The notes beneath the pieces were generated by a model. The model did not search any database. It was not told the origin of the DNA and saw only the letters and a program-made list of their open reading frames with translations. The translations under genes were made by a program, and so were the position numbers. From Demequina activiva (GTDB lineage Bacteria; Actinomycetota; Actinomycetes; Actinomycetales; Demequinaceae): a stretch of 64,000 bases of DNA. Shown piece after piece: positions 26,022 through 33,659 of the stretch (the first letter of the stretch is position 1; each line of letters begins with the position of its first letter). Location of the stretch: assembly GCF_016862815.1 (NCBI RefSeq), contig NZ_BONR01000001.1, positions 62,001 through 126,000 on the forward strand, written 5' to 3'.

Positions 26022-27110
26022 TTGACTGGAGCTCAAGGGATTGCAGACGACCAGGCTTTTCCTGTGCAATGGTCGAGCGCGACAGCGGACGCACGGGACT
26101 TCCTTGATTCGCTGAGCGCGGCCGACCCATCGCTCGCCGACGCGGCCCTCACACACGAAGTGGATTCTGTGCTTGGTCGCGAGCCGCCCTCAGCCAGCCT
26201 CCGAGAGAGGCGTCAGCCAGAACCACCGCCAGAAGACTCCAGCGCTTCACTGCCGCCAAGATTCGACTGGTTTGGGCGCCTGGTCGAGCAGCTACCGCCG
26301 CTTGATGACGAGGGTGCCAGTACGGCTGCGATTAGGGTAGAGGCAGGACTGCTCGCGCAGGAGCGCCTTGAGAGGCTAGATCTCTCAACGACGCCTCGGC
26401 AGGAACTCGCGGACCTCCACACGCTTATTGAGCAGGGCGAGGACGCCTGGCGCTGGTTGATCCTGGCCAATCTTCGCCTTGTGTTTCACTGGACCAAGGG
26501 CGTTGCCAGGTCAATCAGTCCCGTGTGGGCCGAAGACGCGTTCCAGGCCGGTTGTATCGGCCTCATGCGTGGCCTGGAGAGTTGGGACCACCAGAGGGGC
26601 TACAAGCTCAGTACGTATGTGTCCTGGCACATTCGCCAGTCCGTGCAAAGATGGCGCGCCAACGAGGTTCAGATAATCCGGCTTCCCGTTCATGTGTGGG
26701 AAGCACTTAACTCTGAGGACAACGGGCTTGCAAAGGAGGTTCGTGTGATGGCGGAACGTACACGAACACTCGCCTCGTTTGAGGCAATGCTTGATCGCGA
26801 AGAAGATGTGCCTTGGGACGGGTGCCTCGAGGACCTCGATGAGTCGTTGGACCGTGAGTTTATGGCGGTGTGGTTGCTCGACGGTTTGGACGAACGCAGT
26901 CGTGACATCATCGAGCGTCGCTTCGCTCTTCGCCCTGATATCGATGAGCCGATGACCCTCGACGAGATCGGCGCCCGTTGGGGTGTCACGAGAGAACGAA
27001 TTCGTCAGTTGGAGGGCAAGATCCTCAAAGCTCTCCGGGAAAAGGCGTCCGGCACAACATCGCCGTGGCTAGAGCTAAAGCGCAAGCGGCGTGAGAAGGC
27101 TGGGCGCTAG
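26022..27110 (+). CDS. Sigma-70-family factor encoded in the island operon
   Basis: 362 residues. Region 2 is at about 147-210: L-R-L-V-F-H-W-T-K-G-V-A, A-E-D-A-F-Q-A-G-C-I-G-L-M-R-G-L, then Y-K-L-S-T-Y-V-S-W-H-I-R-Q-S-V-Q-R. Region 4 is at about 285-345: L-D-E-R-S-R-D-I-I-E-R-R-F and L-D-E-I-G-A-R-W-G-V-T-R-E-R-I-R-Q-L-E-G-K-I-L-K-A-L. The order matches group 2/3 sigma factors (S-T-Y-x-x-W-x-I-R-Q and R-E-R-I-R-Q-I-E). The N-terminal 120 residues are unrelated, acidic and Ser/Pro-rich. The start is a TTG nine bases after the previous stop. It is the last gene of the operon, so expressing the operon would also make a factor able to redirect RNA polymerase. Confidence 0.88.
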   Translation: MTGAQGIADDQAFPVQWSSATADARDFLDSLSAADPSLADAALTHEVDSVLGREPPSASLRERRQPEPPPEDSSASLPPRFDWFGRLVEQLPPLDDEGASTAAIRVEAGLLAQERLERLDLSTTPRQELADLHTLIEQGEDAWRWLILANLRLVFHWTKGVARSISPVWAEDAFQAGCIGLMRGLESWDHQRGYKLSTYVSWHIRQSVQRWRANEVQIIRLPVHVWEALNSEDNGLAKEVRVMAERTRTLASFEAMLDREEDVPWDGCLEDLDESLDREFMAVWLLDGLDERSRDIIERRFALRPDIDEPMTLDEIGARWGVTRERIRQLEGKILKALREKASGTTSPWLELKRKRREKAGR

Positions 27111-27536
27111 CTGCTCTATCGATGCGCCGGGTTCGTGGCGATAGGTCACGCGTTGCCAGCGCGACGGGTGATAGGGCCTGTCTCCGAAGGTCCAAACACG
27201 CAGACTGTGTTGCCGAAGCACCTCCTTGAGCCAAGCGCGTTGTTGTAAGTAAAGGGAGCGGTGTGCACCAGACGGAGCCTGTACTCCATACGCGAGCAAT
27301 ACGTCCGTGGCGTCGGCACGATCCAACTCACGACGGACGTGAGCCCGCGCGCGCTGCCAACCGTCGTCGGCCGCATACGGTAGCGCATTTACGTTCGCAA
27401 GCGGGTTCGAGTAGATATTTGCGATTGAGACTGTTTCGCAATTAAGGGCATTGCGCGCAACGTTCACTCGCCCGAGCGTTAGCAACCCATCGCCTAGCGG
27501 CGGGCTGTGCAGGACGGCTACGAGGTGCCTGGGCAT
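27075..27536 (-). CDS. DUF1643-like protein
   Basis: 153 residues. The segments R-N-A-L-N-C-E-T-V-S-I-A-N-I-Y-S-N-P-L, D-V-L-L-A-Y-G and the C-terminal F-G-D-R-P-Y-H-P-S-R-W-Q follow the order of DUF1643, small proteins of unknown function common on mobile DNA (N-L-F, W-G, G-x-P-x-H-P). The match is partial. It is convergent with the sigma-factor gene, and their 3' ends overlap by 36 bases. Base composition is island-like. Confidence 0.5.
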   Translation of the reverse strand: MPRHLVAVLHSPPLGDGLLTLGRVNVARNALNCETVSIANIYSNPLANVNALPYAADDGWQRARAHVRRELDRADATDVLLAYGVQAPSGAHRSLYLQQRAWLKEVLRQHSLRVWTFGDRPYHPSRWQRVTYRHEPGASIEQLAPSLLTPLAL

Positions 27537-27673
27537 ACGAGTTGCGCTTCCTCTCAGGTCCGTCTTCCGCGAGGGTCGGCGACCGGGACTACCGGAGAGT
27601 CAGGGCCGCGCGGAGAGCCATGATTCGTCTTGACGCTCATTCGTAGCTGGTGGTGAGCGCTGACACCATCGAG

Positions 27674-28198
27674 CTACCAGCGTAGTAGGAAGCCTCGAAG
27701 GCTACCCGGGCGATGGCCTCCTGCCTCATAAAGCCGGTCGGTGTCGGAGTACTTGACCCGCTTGAGGGTCGCGAACTCGACCTGCCAGACGGTGGGCCAG
27801 GGTTTCCGGGGCTCTGACAACTCGATCTCGTGAGCGGCGTCTATCACTGCCTCTCCTCGCGCCCGCCGATTGCGGACAGTCCGCACTCGCGCGGCCTCGT
27901 CGTCTCCAACGATGACAGCAGGGACCTGCACCCTATCGACATGTAGGAAGGAGCACCGGCGACACTTTGCCAGAGCGAGCACTCGCCAACACATCGAAAT
28001 CAGGTTGCTCTGGCGTCGATTGTGATGGTGCAACATCGCATCGCCGTCGCTCACAGCCGTTGGCCCACCATTCGACCACAAGAGTCCGTGATCTACCTCG
28101 GTCCTCAGCATGGGACATCGACCACATGCCCATGCCATGCGAACGCACCCGCCCATCGGCCACGTGCAGGTTCGAGCACCGCCGCCCGAGATCCACAC
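27674..28198 (-). pseudogene. HNH-nuclease-like fragment
   Basis: The open frame contains T-E-V-D-H-G-L-L-W-S-N-G-G-P-T and then L-H-H-H-N-R-R-Q. This is the spacing of an HNH core (D-H, W-x-x-G-G-P-T, H-H-x-N), preceded by a Cys-containing stretch. Upstream the frame loses family character and has no ribosome-binding site, and the tail is unrelated. It is most likely a remnant of an HNH endonuclease or a hypothetical gene with a chance match. Position at the right edge of the island fits debris of mobile DNA. Confidence 0.35.
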
Positions 28199-28702
28199 CT
28201 ATAGCCGCGCCAGCGGCCTGGCTTCGACTAGCTCGGTCCGAGACCCGGCATGGGGAACGATCTGAAGATCGCAGAAACGCCCGCACCGACGACCCGCGGC
28301 AGCAAATGAGCCAGCACACACACGCGAGTGGACTAGCAAGCGGGGCGGCTAGATTCACATGCGTCGCGACACTCACCATTCGCTCAGCGGTATCCCGAAC
28401 CCATACACCGAAGCAAGCGCCGATGCATGGGGGCAGCACGCTACCTAGGCGGCAAGGAGTCGGTTCAAGGTCAACGCAACCAATCCCCGGCCGGCGCGCA
28501 CTTCCGCTGCCTCCGAAAGGCAACAGATACATCGTCCGAGAGCGCGACGCAGCACGGGAGCGTGCAGTCGGGCACATGATGAAGCATTTCTAGCCCGCTC
28601 CAACAGAAACCCTTGCCAACACCCCAGGTACAGGCGTACAGTCCCATGCTCGTGCGCCGGCAGCCGCCGGCGAACGCCAACACAGCACAGAAAGGACCCG
28701 CG
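28199..28702. other. Intergenic region at the right edge of the island
   Basis: No gene is supported. Open frames on both strands are short or have implausible composition (Cys/Arg-rich), and G+C rises to the chromosomal level toward 28.6 kb. I found no tRNA, integrase gene or direct repeat matching the left edge. Confidence 0.5.
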
Positions 28703-28831
28703 ATGAGCCTCGACGCCAAGAGCTCGGCCACCGCCGGCTTCCTTCTGCGCACCCAAGAACCTCTCCGCCTGCGCGGCCGCCTGAATGAGCGGCCGTCGGT
28801 GCGTCGAGAGGGCTACCAGCCCCAGCGCTGA
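28703..28831 (+). CDS. Possible small ORF upstream of rtcB
   Basis: 42 codons starting at an ATG with AAAGGA nine bases upstream. The predicted peptide is basic (R-L-R-G-R-L-N-E-R) with no recognised family. A nearly identical ribosome-binding site (AAAGGAAAG) precedes rtcB 180 bases downstream. A leader peptide or a real small protein are both possible. Confidence 0.35.
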   Translation: MSLDAKSSATAGFLLRTQEPLRLRGRLNERPSVRREGYQPQR

Positions 28832-29011
28832 CCCCTGCTGTGCCCGCACTCACGCGGGCTCACATGGCGGCGCTGCGATGAAGCTCCCACCCGGGACTCT
28901 CACGCCAGCCGTCATGCTCGTGCGCGCGCACGCCTGCTCGCCACGACGCCGGCCCTGCATCCGCAGGTCTCGCCGGCACCACCCATCACCACACCACCGA
29001 AAGGAAAGATC
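28832..29011 (+). promoter_or_regulatory. Leader region before rtcB
   Basis: This stretch ends in AAAGGAAAG seven bases before the rtcB ATG. CATGCTCGTGCGC occurs here at about 28914 and again at about 28647, ahead of the small ORF, suggesting duplicated upstream sequence. No -10 box is certain. Confidence 0.3.
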
Positions 29012-30202
29012 ATGGAGAAGCTGAACTCTCGGCTTCTGAACTGGGCATCCATCCTGGATCCCCAGACCAAGGAGCAGGCACTCACCACCTCGACCATGCC
29101 GTTCATTCACCCGCACCTGGCGCTCATGCCCGATGCCCACTTGGGGCTGGGCGCGACCGTCGGCTCAGTGATCCCCACCCTCGGCGCCATCATGCCGGCC
29201 GCCGTGGGCGTGGACATCGGCTGCGGGATGATCGCCGTGAGGACGCAGTTCACGCGGGAGGACCTCACCGGTCACGACCTCGCGGAGCTGCGGTCGCAGA
29301 TCGAGCGGTCCATCCCGCTGAGCGCGGGAGGGAAGAACCGGACCATGCGCGACTCGGCTCAGGTGCGGATCGACGCCCTCGAGGCGGCGGCCACCAGCGA
29401 GCAGATCGCGCGGTTCGACTCGATGGCCAAGGCGTGGAGGCTGCAGCTGGGCTCGCTCGGCTCCGGCAACCACTTCATCGAGGTGAGCGCGGACGAGGCC
29501 GATCGCATCTGGTTCTTCCTGCACTCGGGGTCCCGGGGCATCGGCAACAAGATCGCTCAGCACCACATCGCGGTCGCCCACACCGTGATGTCGCGGTACT
29601 GGATCTCGCTGCCGGACAGGGACCTCGCGTACCTCGTGGAGGGCACTGCGGAGTTCGACGACTACATCGCTGACCTGCTGTGGGCCCAGGCCTTCGCGCT
29701 GGCGAACAGGGAGGAGATGATGGACCGGGTGATCGACCAGTTCGAGCGGTGGATGTCCGCCGCCACGGGCTCGGCGGTCGCGGTCGACGAGGAGCAGCGG
29801 ATCAACTGCCACCACAACTTCTCCGCCAAGGAGAGACACTGGGGCAAGGAGGTCTGGGTGTCCCGGAAGGGCGCCATCTCCGCGCGCGACGGCGAGTGGG
29901 GCCTGATCCCGGGCTCGATGGGCACGGCCTCCTACGTCGTGACCGGCCTGGGCAACGCGGTGTCGATGCACTCCTCCCCGCACGGGGCGGGGCGGGTCTA
30001 CTCGCGGTCCAAGGCGCGGAGGCAGTTCGCGCAGGAGGACCTCCGGGCCTCGATGGTGGGCATCGAGTACCGGGACACGGACGCGTTCATCGATGAGATT
30101 CCCGCGGCGTACAAGGACATCGATCAGGTCATGGCGGACTCCGCTGACCTGGTGGAGATCCAGCACACGCTCCGGCAGCTCGTCAACGTGAAGGGCGACT
30201 GA
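29012..30202 (+). CDS. rtcB: RNA-splicing ligase RtcB
   Basis: 396 residues, a little shorter than E. coli RtcB. It joins 2',3'-cyclic-phosphate or 3'-phosphate RNA ends to 5'-OH ends using GTP and Mn2+. Metal and guanylation residues are recognisable: P-D-A-H-L-G-L-G (40-47), V-D-I-G-C-G-M, G-S-G-N-H-F-I-E, H-S-G-S-R-G-I-G, N-C-H-H-N, and the C-terminal S-P-H-G-A-G-R containing the guanylated His. No archease gene is adjacent. Codon use is chromosomal, so the gene lies outside the island. A strong hairpin follows the stop codon. Confidence 0.95.
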   Translation: MEKLNSRLLNWASILDPQTKEQALTTSTMPFIHPHLALMPDAHLGLGATVGSVIPTLGAIMPAAVGVDIGCGMIAVRTQFTREDLTGHDLAELRSQIERSIPLSAGGKNRTMRDSAQVRIDALEAAATSEQIARFDSMAKAWRLQLGSLGSGNHFIEVSADEADRIWFFLHSGSRGIGNKIAQHHIAVAHTVMSRYWISLPDRDLAYLVEGTAEFDDYIADLLWAQAFALANREEMMDRVIDQFERWMSAATGSAVAVDEEQRINCHHNFSAKERHWGKEVWVSRKGAISARDGEWGLIPGSMGTASYVVTGLGNAVSMHSSPHGAGRVYSRSKARRQFAQEDLRASMVGIEYRDTDAFIDEIPAAYKDIDQVMADSADLVEIQHTLRQLVNVKGD

Positions 30203-30209
30203 CACCAGC

Positions 30210-30251
30210 GGGCTCGCACCCTCAAGCACTCCAGCTCGAGGGTGCGAGCCC
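30210..30251. terminator. Convergent terminator after rtcB and the GH114-like gene
   Basis: GGGCTCGCACCCTC (30210-30223) and GAGGGTGCGAGCCC (30238-30251) are perfect 14-bp arms around a 14-base loop. They lie between two convergent stop codons. There is no strong T-tract on either strand, but the stem would be very stable. Confidence 0.8.
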
Positions 30252-30259
30252 AGTCGCTG

Positions 30260-31093
30260 TCAGCAGGCCTCGTACACGTACCCCGGCTCCCCGGCCGCGA
30301 CCAGGTCGCGGTCGCGCAGCACGGTGAGCGGCGACCGGTCCGGCATCGAGCACACGTCTCCGAACGCCATCCCCGTCTCAGCTAGCGCATCGGCGTACTC
30401 CACCTGGAGCACGTAGTCGCCGTAGACCTCCCGATACGCGCCGCACTCGTCCCACACGGCGCACTCCTCGACTACCGCGAAGTCGAAGCCCCACTCGTCG
30501 CGCGCCACCTGCGCGACCTCAACTGCGTTCTTCTGCGCGATCGCCAACCCGAGCTCGTGCGCGTGCTCCACATAGGCGCGGGCAAGCGCCTCCGCGCCCT
30601 CCTGCGAGAGCCCGTCGAACCGCGTCCACGTGTCGAGGTTGTCGATCTCCACCGCGTCGAACCCTGCCTCAGCGCACCCGGCGATCAGCGGAGCCACCAG
30701 CTGGAGGATCCCCTCGCGCTGGGCGGCGCTGGACGGATCCAGCACGTACTCGTCGGGCCAATCGGGGTCCACCACGGGCGAGCCGTCGCCATCGCGCAGC
30801 AGCAGCTCGTCGCGCGCGAGCCACGCATCGGCCTCCCCCGGCTGGGTCTGGAAGCCGTTGACGTAGCAGACGTTGTAGGCGCCCTCGAGAGGTGGCGCAG
30901 TCGCGTCTCGCACCACGACGTCGATACCGCCTGACCCTGCCCCCGCATCGGCCGGAAGCTCGTCGTACGCGCCGCCCAACTGATAGTCGAGCACGCCGTC
31001 AGTGGGCGGCAGCTCCACTCCCCCAGAGCACGCCGCGAGCGCGAGCACGGCACTCGCCGCCACTGAGAGACGAAGAGTTCCCACCTGCTGCAC
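30260..31093 (-). CDS. Lipoprotein, endo-alpha-1,4-polygalactosaminidase-like (GH114)
   Basis: 277 residues. The signal peptide ends in a lipobox, L-A-A-C (Cys at about 22), so the protein is probably anchored to the outer face of the membrane. The mature part begins D-Y-Q-L-G-G-A-Y and contains Y-N-V-C-Y-V-N-G-F-Q-T-Q, G-F-D-A-V-E-I-D-N-L-D-T-W and I-A-Q-K-N. This matches the TIM-barrel GH114/TM1410 family, where D and E residues in V-E-I-D-N act in catalysis. Known members cleave galactosaminogalactan, but the natural substrate here is unknown. The GTG start at 31093 is weakly supported. Confidence 0.88.
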   Translation of the reverse strand: MQQVGTLRLSVAASAVLALAACSGGVELPPTDGVLDYQLGGAYDELPADAGAGSGGIDVVVRDATAPPLEGAYNVCYVNGFQTQPGEADAWLARDELLLRDGDGSPVVDPDWPDEYVLDPSSAAQREGILQLVAPLIAGCAEAGFDAVEIDNLDTWTRFDGLSQEGAEALARAYVEHAHELGLAIAQKNAVEVAQVARDEWGFDFAVVEECAVWDECGAYREVYGDYVLQVEYADALAETGMAFGDVCSMPDRSPLTVLRDRDLVAAGEPGYVYEAC

Positions 31094-31241
31094 CCCTGAG
31101 AGACCTCGGACCGACCACGCATCACTGGCGATGTCCTGACGTACGAAGAACAGACACGACCTTGTCCTTACCAGCCGAGACTAGGCCGTTCGCCACCTGC
31201 ACCACACGCAGTTCGCAGCGCGAGGAATGCAGAGCGCCCTC

Positions 31242-31255
31242 AGGAAGTTCTTCCT
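31242..31255. promoter_or_regulatory. Inverted repeat in the divergent region before the BLUF operon
   Basis: AGGAA and TTCCT form a short palindrome around GTTC. The wider pair GCGAGGAA (31220-31227) and TTCCTCGC (31251-31258) overlaps it. It could be an operator of either divergent unit. Confidence 0.3.
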
Positions 31256-31321
31256 CGCAGAATGGGGCGCCCATGCTGTGAGGCAGGGCGCCTGGAACAC
31301 CACGATGTCGTTCTCGTCAGG

Positions 31322-31327
31322 TACCGT
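31322..31327 (+). promoter_or_regulatory. Candidate -10 box of the BLUF operon
   Basis: TACCGT lies 29 bases before the ATG at 31357. The leader contains AAAGGAG seven to thirteen bases before the start. Confidence 0.4.
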
Positions 31328-31356
31328 GACGAGACGTCGATAAAGGAGTCGATCTG

Positions 31357-31575
31357 ATGCAGTCGCCTGAGGACGCTGACCAGGTGATCTGGTCCCGCGT
31401 GGAGCAGGACTTCCATGTCGCCAGTACGCCCGGAGCCTTCCTCGGGTGCGTCGACAAGAACCACGAGGGCTACTCGGCTCACGATGCTCACACGCAGGTC
31501 ATCGGCTCGTACCCGACCCTCGACGCAGCGATGTCCGCCGTGATCGCCCACTCGACGGAGACCGTCGACGCATGA
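31357..31575 (+). CDS. Small protein encoded with the BLUF photoreceptor
   Basis: 72 residues, acidic and soluble, starting after a good AAAGGAG site. No family is recognised; Q-D-F-H-V-A-S-T-P-G-A-F-L-G-C-V and V-I-G-S-Y-P-T-L-D-A-A-M-S-A-V-I suggest an alpha/beta mini-domain. Its TGA overlaps the ATG of the BLUF gene (ATGA), so both are made from one transcript. It may be the BLUF output partner (inference). Confidence 0.75.
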   Translation: MQSPEDADQVIWSRVEQDFHVASTPGAFLGCVDKNHEGYSAHDAHTQVIGSYPTLDAAMSAVIAHSTETVDA

Positions 31576-32021
31576 GCGCTGAAGCCACGCCCGTCTACGC
31601 GGTGGTGTACTCCAGCACGGCCACGCGACAGATGGACGACGACGACCTCGCCGACATCCTCGCCACCGCGCGCGCGTTCAACGAGAGCCAAGGCATCACA
31701 GGCATGCTGCTGTACCGCGCGGGGCGGTTCGTGCAGTTCCTCGAAGGCGACAAGCAGCGCGTGCGCGCTCTGCTGGCGCGCATCGATAGAGACCCGCGCC
31801 ACGCCGACCTGCGAGTGCTCATCGACGGTGCGAGCACGTCGCGTCAGTTTGCCGAGTGGACCATGGGCTTCGAACCCATGCGCGACCCGTCGGGGCCGCT
31901 GCCAGAAGGCTTTCGCGACACCTTCGACGACCTTGACAACGCCACCGAACCGCACGAGGTCATGCACGCCGCGCAGGCCCTGAGCATGTGGTTCCGCGTG
32001 CGTTCCCACGCCCGTGTTTGA
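31572..32021 (+). CDS. BLUF-domain blue-light sensor
   Basis: 149 residues. The N-terminal 100 residues are a BLUF domain that binds FAD: Tyr13 (V-V-Y-S-S), Asn37 (A-R-x-x-N), G-I-T-G-M-L-L-Y at 41-48, Gln55 (F-V-Q-F-L-E-G) and Trp96/Met98 (E-W-T-M-G-F). These match the conserved Tyr, Asn, Gln and Trp/Met of AppA/YcgF-type sensors. The remaining 50 residues are a short helical tail with no catalytic domain, so it is a short BLUF protein that must act through a partner. That makes the coupled 72-residue protein a good candidate. Confidence 0.9.
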   Translation: MSAEATPVYAVVYSSTATRQMDDDDLADILATARAFNESQGITGMLLYRAGRFVQFLEGDKQRVRALLARIDRDPRHADLRVLIDGASTSRQFAEWTMGFEPMRDPSGPLPEGFRDTFDDLDNATEPHEVMHAAQALSMWFRVRSHARV

Positions 32022-32033
32022 CGGAGGCACCGC

Positions 32034-33467
32034 CTAGGCACCCTCAGCGATCTCCATCCGCCCGCTCTTCACGGCCTTCAGCAGCGCCTCGTGGTCGGCC
32101 TCGGTCTGGTCGGCGTACGCCCGCGCGAACGTCGCCATCGCCTTGTCCACGTTGCTGCCCTTGCCCAGGTAGCCAGCGATCATCGACGCGCCGCTGGTGC
32201 GGGCGTGACCCTTCGCCAGCAGCCGCCCCGCGATGCCCGCGTAGTTGGCCAGCGCCTTCGCGGAGACGCGATCGAGCGACACCGAGCCCTTCATGTTGCG
32301 GAACTGGCGCACGTAGAACTGCCGGTCGTCCACGGTGGTCCACCCCAGCAGCGGGTCGCTCACCGTCTGCAGCGCCTGCTGGTACTCGACCACGCGCTGG
32401 CCCTGGTGGTGGTGCCACGCATCGTCTCCATGCACGTACTGCGCGAGCACGGAACGTCGCGCCTGCTTGAGCTGCAGGAAGATCACGTCCTCCGCGCTCG
32501 ACCCCTCCAGCAGCGCCACATACGCGCGCAGGCCCACCGAGCCCACGCCCACCACCTTGTGCGCCACGTCCACCAGGGTGTAGCCGCCCAGCAGGCGCGC
32601 CCAGTGCGGGTCCAAGGTCCGCATGTACTCGTCGAGCCCCTCCGCGAGAGCCTCGGCCTCACCGTCCGGGAGACGAGTGATGAGCGGCGGCTCCTCGACG
32701 ATGCGGCGGTCGCCCTCGTCCTCGAACGTGAAGCGCGGCAGGGCGCGATCCGAAGTGCGCTTGCGGGCCCGCTTGGCAGCGCGCGCGAGTTCCGTGTCGA
32801 GTGATTTGCCGGTGTCGTGCTTCTCGATGCCGCGCATGTCGATGCGCTCGAAGGAACGCGCGAACAGCGGCTCGTCCGCCAGGCGTCGGATCTCCTCGCG
32901 GTAGGAGCGCGCGCAGGTGCGCACCGCCTCCTCGCACTTCTTCTCGGACGCGCCGTTCTCACGGCCCGCGACCCAGGTGCTCGCGGTCAGCCGGCGCAGG
33001 TCCCACTCCCACGCGCCCGGGTGAGCCTCGTCAAAGTCGTTCAGGTCCATCACGAGGTCGCGCTCAGGCGAGGCATAGAAGCCCACGTTGCCCAGGTGCG
33101 CGTCCCCGCACACCACCGGAGTGATGCCGGTGGACGGCAGCCGGGACACGTCATCGGCCATCACCACTGCGGAGCCGCGCAGGAACCCGTACGGCGACGC
33201 CGCCATGCGCGCCACCCGCACCGGCACGAGCTCAGGCACGCGGCCCTCGTGGTTGCGCTCGATGAGCCCGATGGGGTCGCGATCCTCGCGGTCCACGCTC
33301 CACTCGGCGAGCGCCCGGCGGGGCACGTCCTTGCGCAGCGAACGCCCCATGGCGTAGCGCTCGGCGCGCGCCTGGGGGCGCTTGCGCAGCGACTCGAACA
33401 CCTGGGGCTCGCTGTCCGCGTCGGTGCCGGCAAGGATGTGGTGGCTGCGCGGCCCGTCCTTGGCCAT
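32034..33467 (-). CDS. DUF2252 protein
   Basis: 477 residues. DUF2252 (kinase-like fold, function unknown) is shown by R-x-x-P-x-x-L-V-P-V-R, V-V-C-G-D-A-H-L-G-N-V-G-F near 122-134, V-M-D-L-N-D-F-D-E, W-E-W-D-L-R-R-L-T-A-S and F-Y-V-R-Q-F-R-N-M-K-G near the C-terminus. The G-D-x-H-x-x-N and D-x-N-D-F-D motifs resemble the catalytic and metal-binding loops of aminoglycoside-phosphotransferase-type kinases, so a phosphotransferase role is possible. The ATG at 33467 follows GAGGGGAAG; a frame to 33521 lacks a better site. Confidence 0.88.
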   Translation of the reverse strand: MAKDGPRSHHILAGTDADSEPQVFESLRKRPQARAERYAMGRSLRKDVPRRALAEWSVDREDRDPIGLIERNHEGRVPELVPVRVARMAASPYGFLRGSAVVMADDVSRLPSTGITPVVCGDAHLGNVGFYASPERDLVMDLNDFDEAHPGAWEWDLRRLTASTWVAGRENGASEKKCEEAVRTCARSYREEIRRLADEPLFARSFERIDMRGIEKHDTGKSLDTELARAAKRARKRTSDRALPRFTFEDEGDRRIVEEPPLITRLPDGEAEALAEGLDEYMRTLDPHWARLLGGYTLVDVAHKVVGVGSVGLRAYVALLEGSSAEDVIFLQLKQARRSVLAQYVHGDDAWHHHQGQRVVEYQQALQTVSDPLLGWTTVDDRQFYVRQFRNMKGSVSLDRVSAKALANYAGIAGRLLAKGHARTSGASMIAGYLGKGSNVDKAMATFARAYADQTEADHEALLKAVKSGRMEIAEGA

Positions 33468-33659
33468 GTGGTGCTTCCCCTCCGCCCCGCTCAGGCGGCG
33501 GGCACCACCCCATCGTTGCACGGGGGCTGCTGAAGGCTGGCGACGTCACGTCGTGCACCCGCGCGCAACGACCACAACTTCTCCCACCATTGCCCGTAGC
33601 AGGGGCCTTCGCTACGCTCGGAGGGCCATGCGCACGTCCGGCAACCGAAGGGGATTCCC

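Noticed and set aside
18169-27110. Phosphorothioation (Dnd) system
   Set aside because: The ATPase looks like DndD, but no DndA/DndC/DndB-type protein is present in the window, and a DNA methyltransferase is. I treat it as a different system.
28445-28849. Minus-strand open frames of 93-134 codons at the island's right edge
   Set aside because: Cys/Arg/Gly-rich translations, overlapping alternatives in several frames and no ribosome-binding site.
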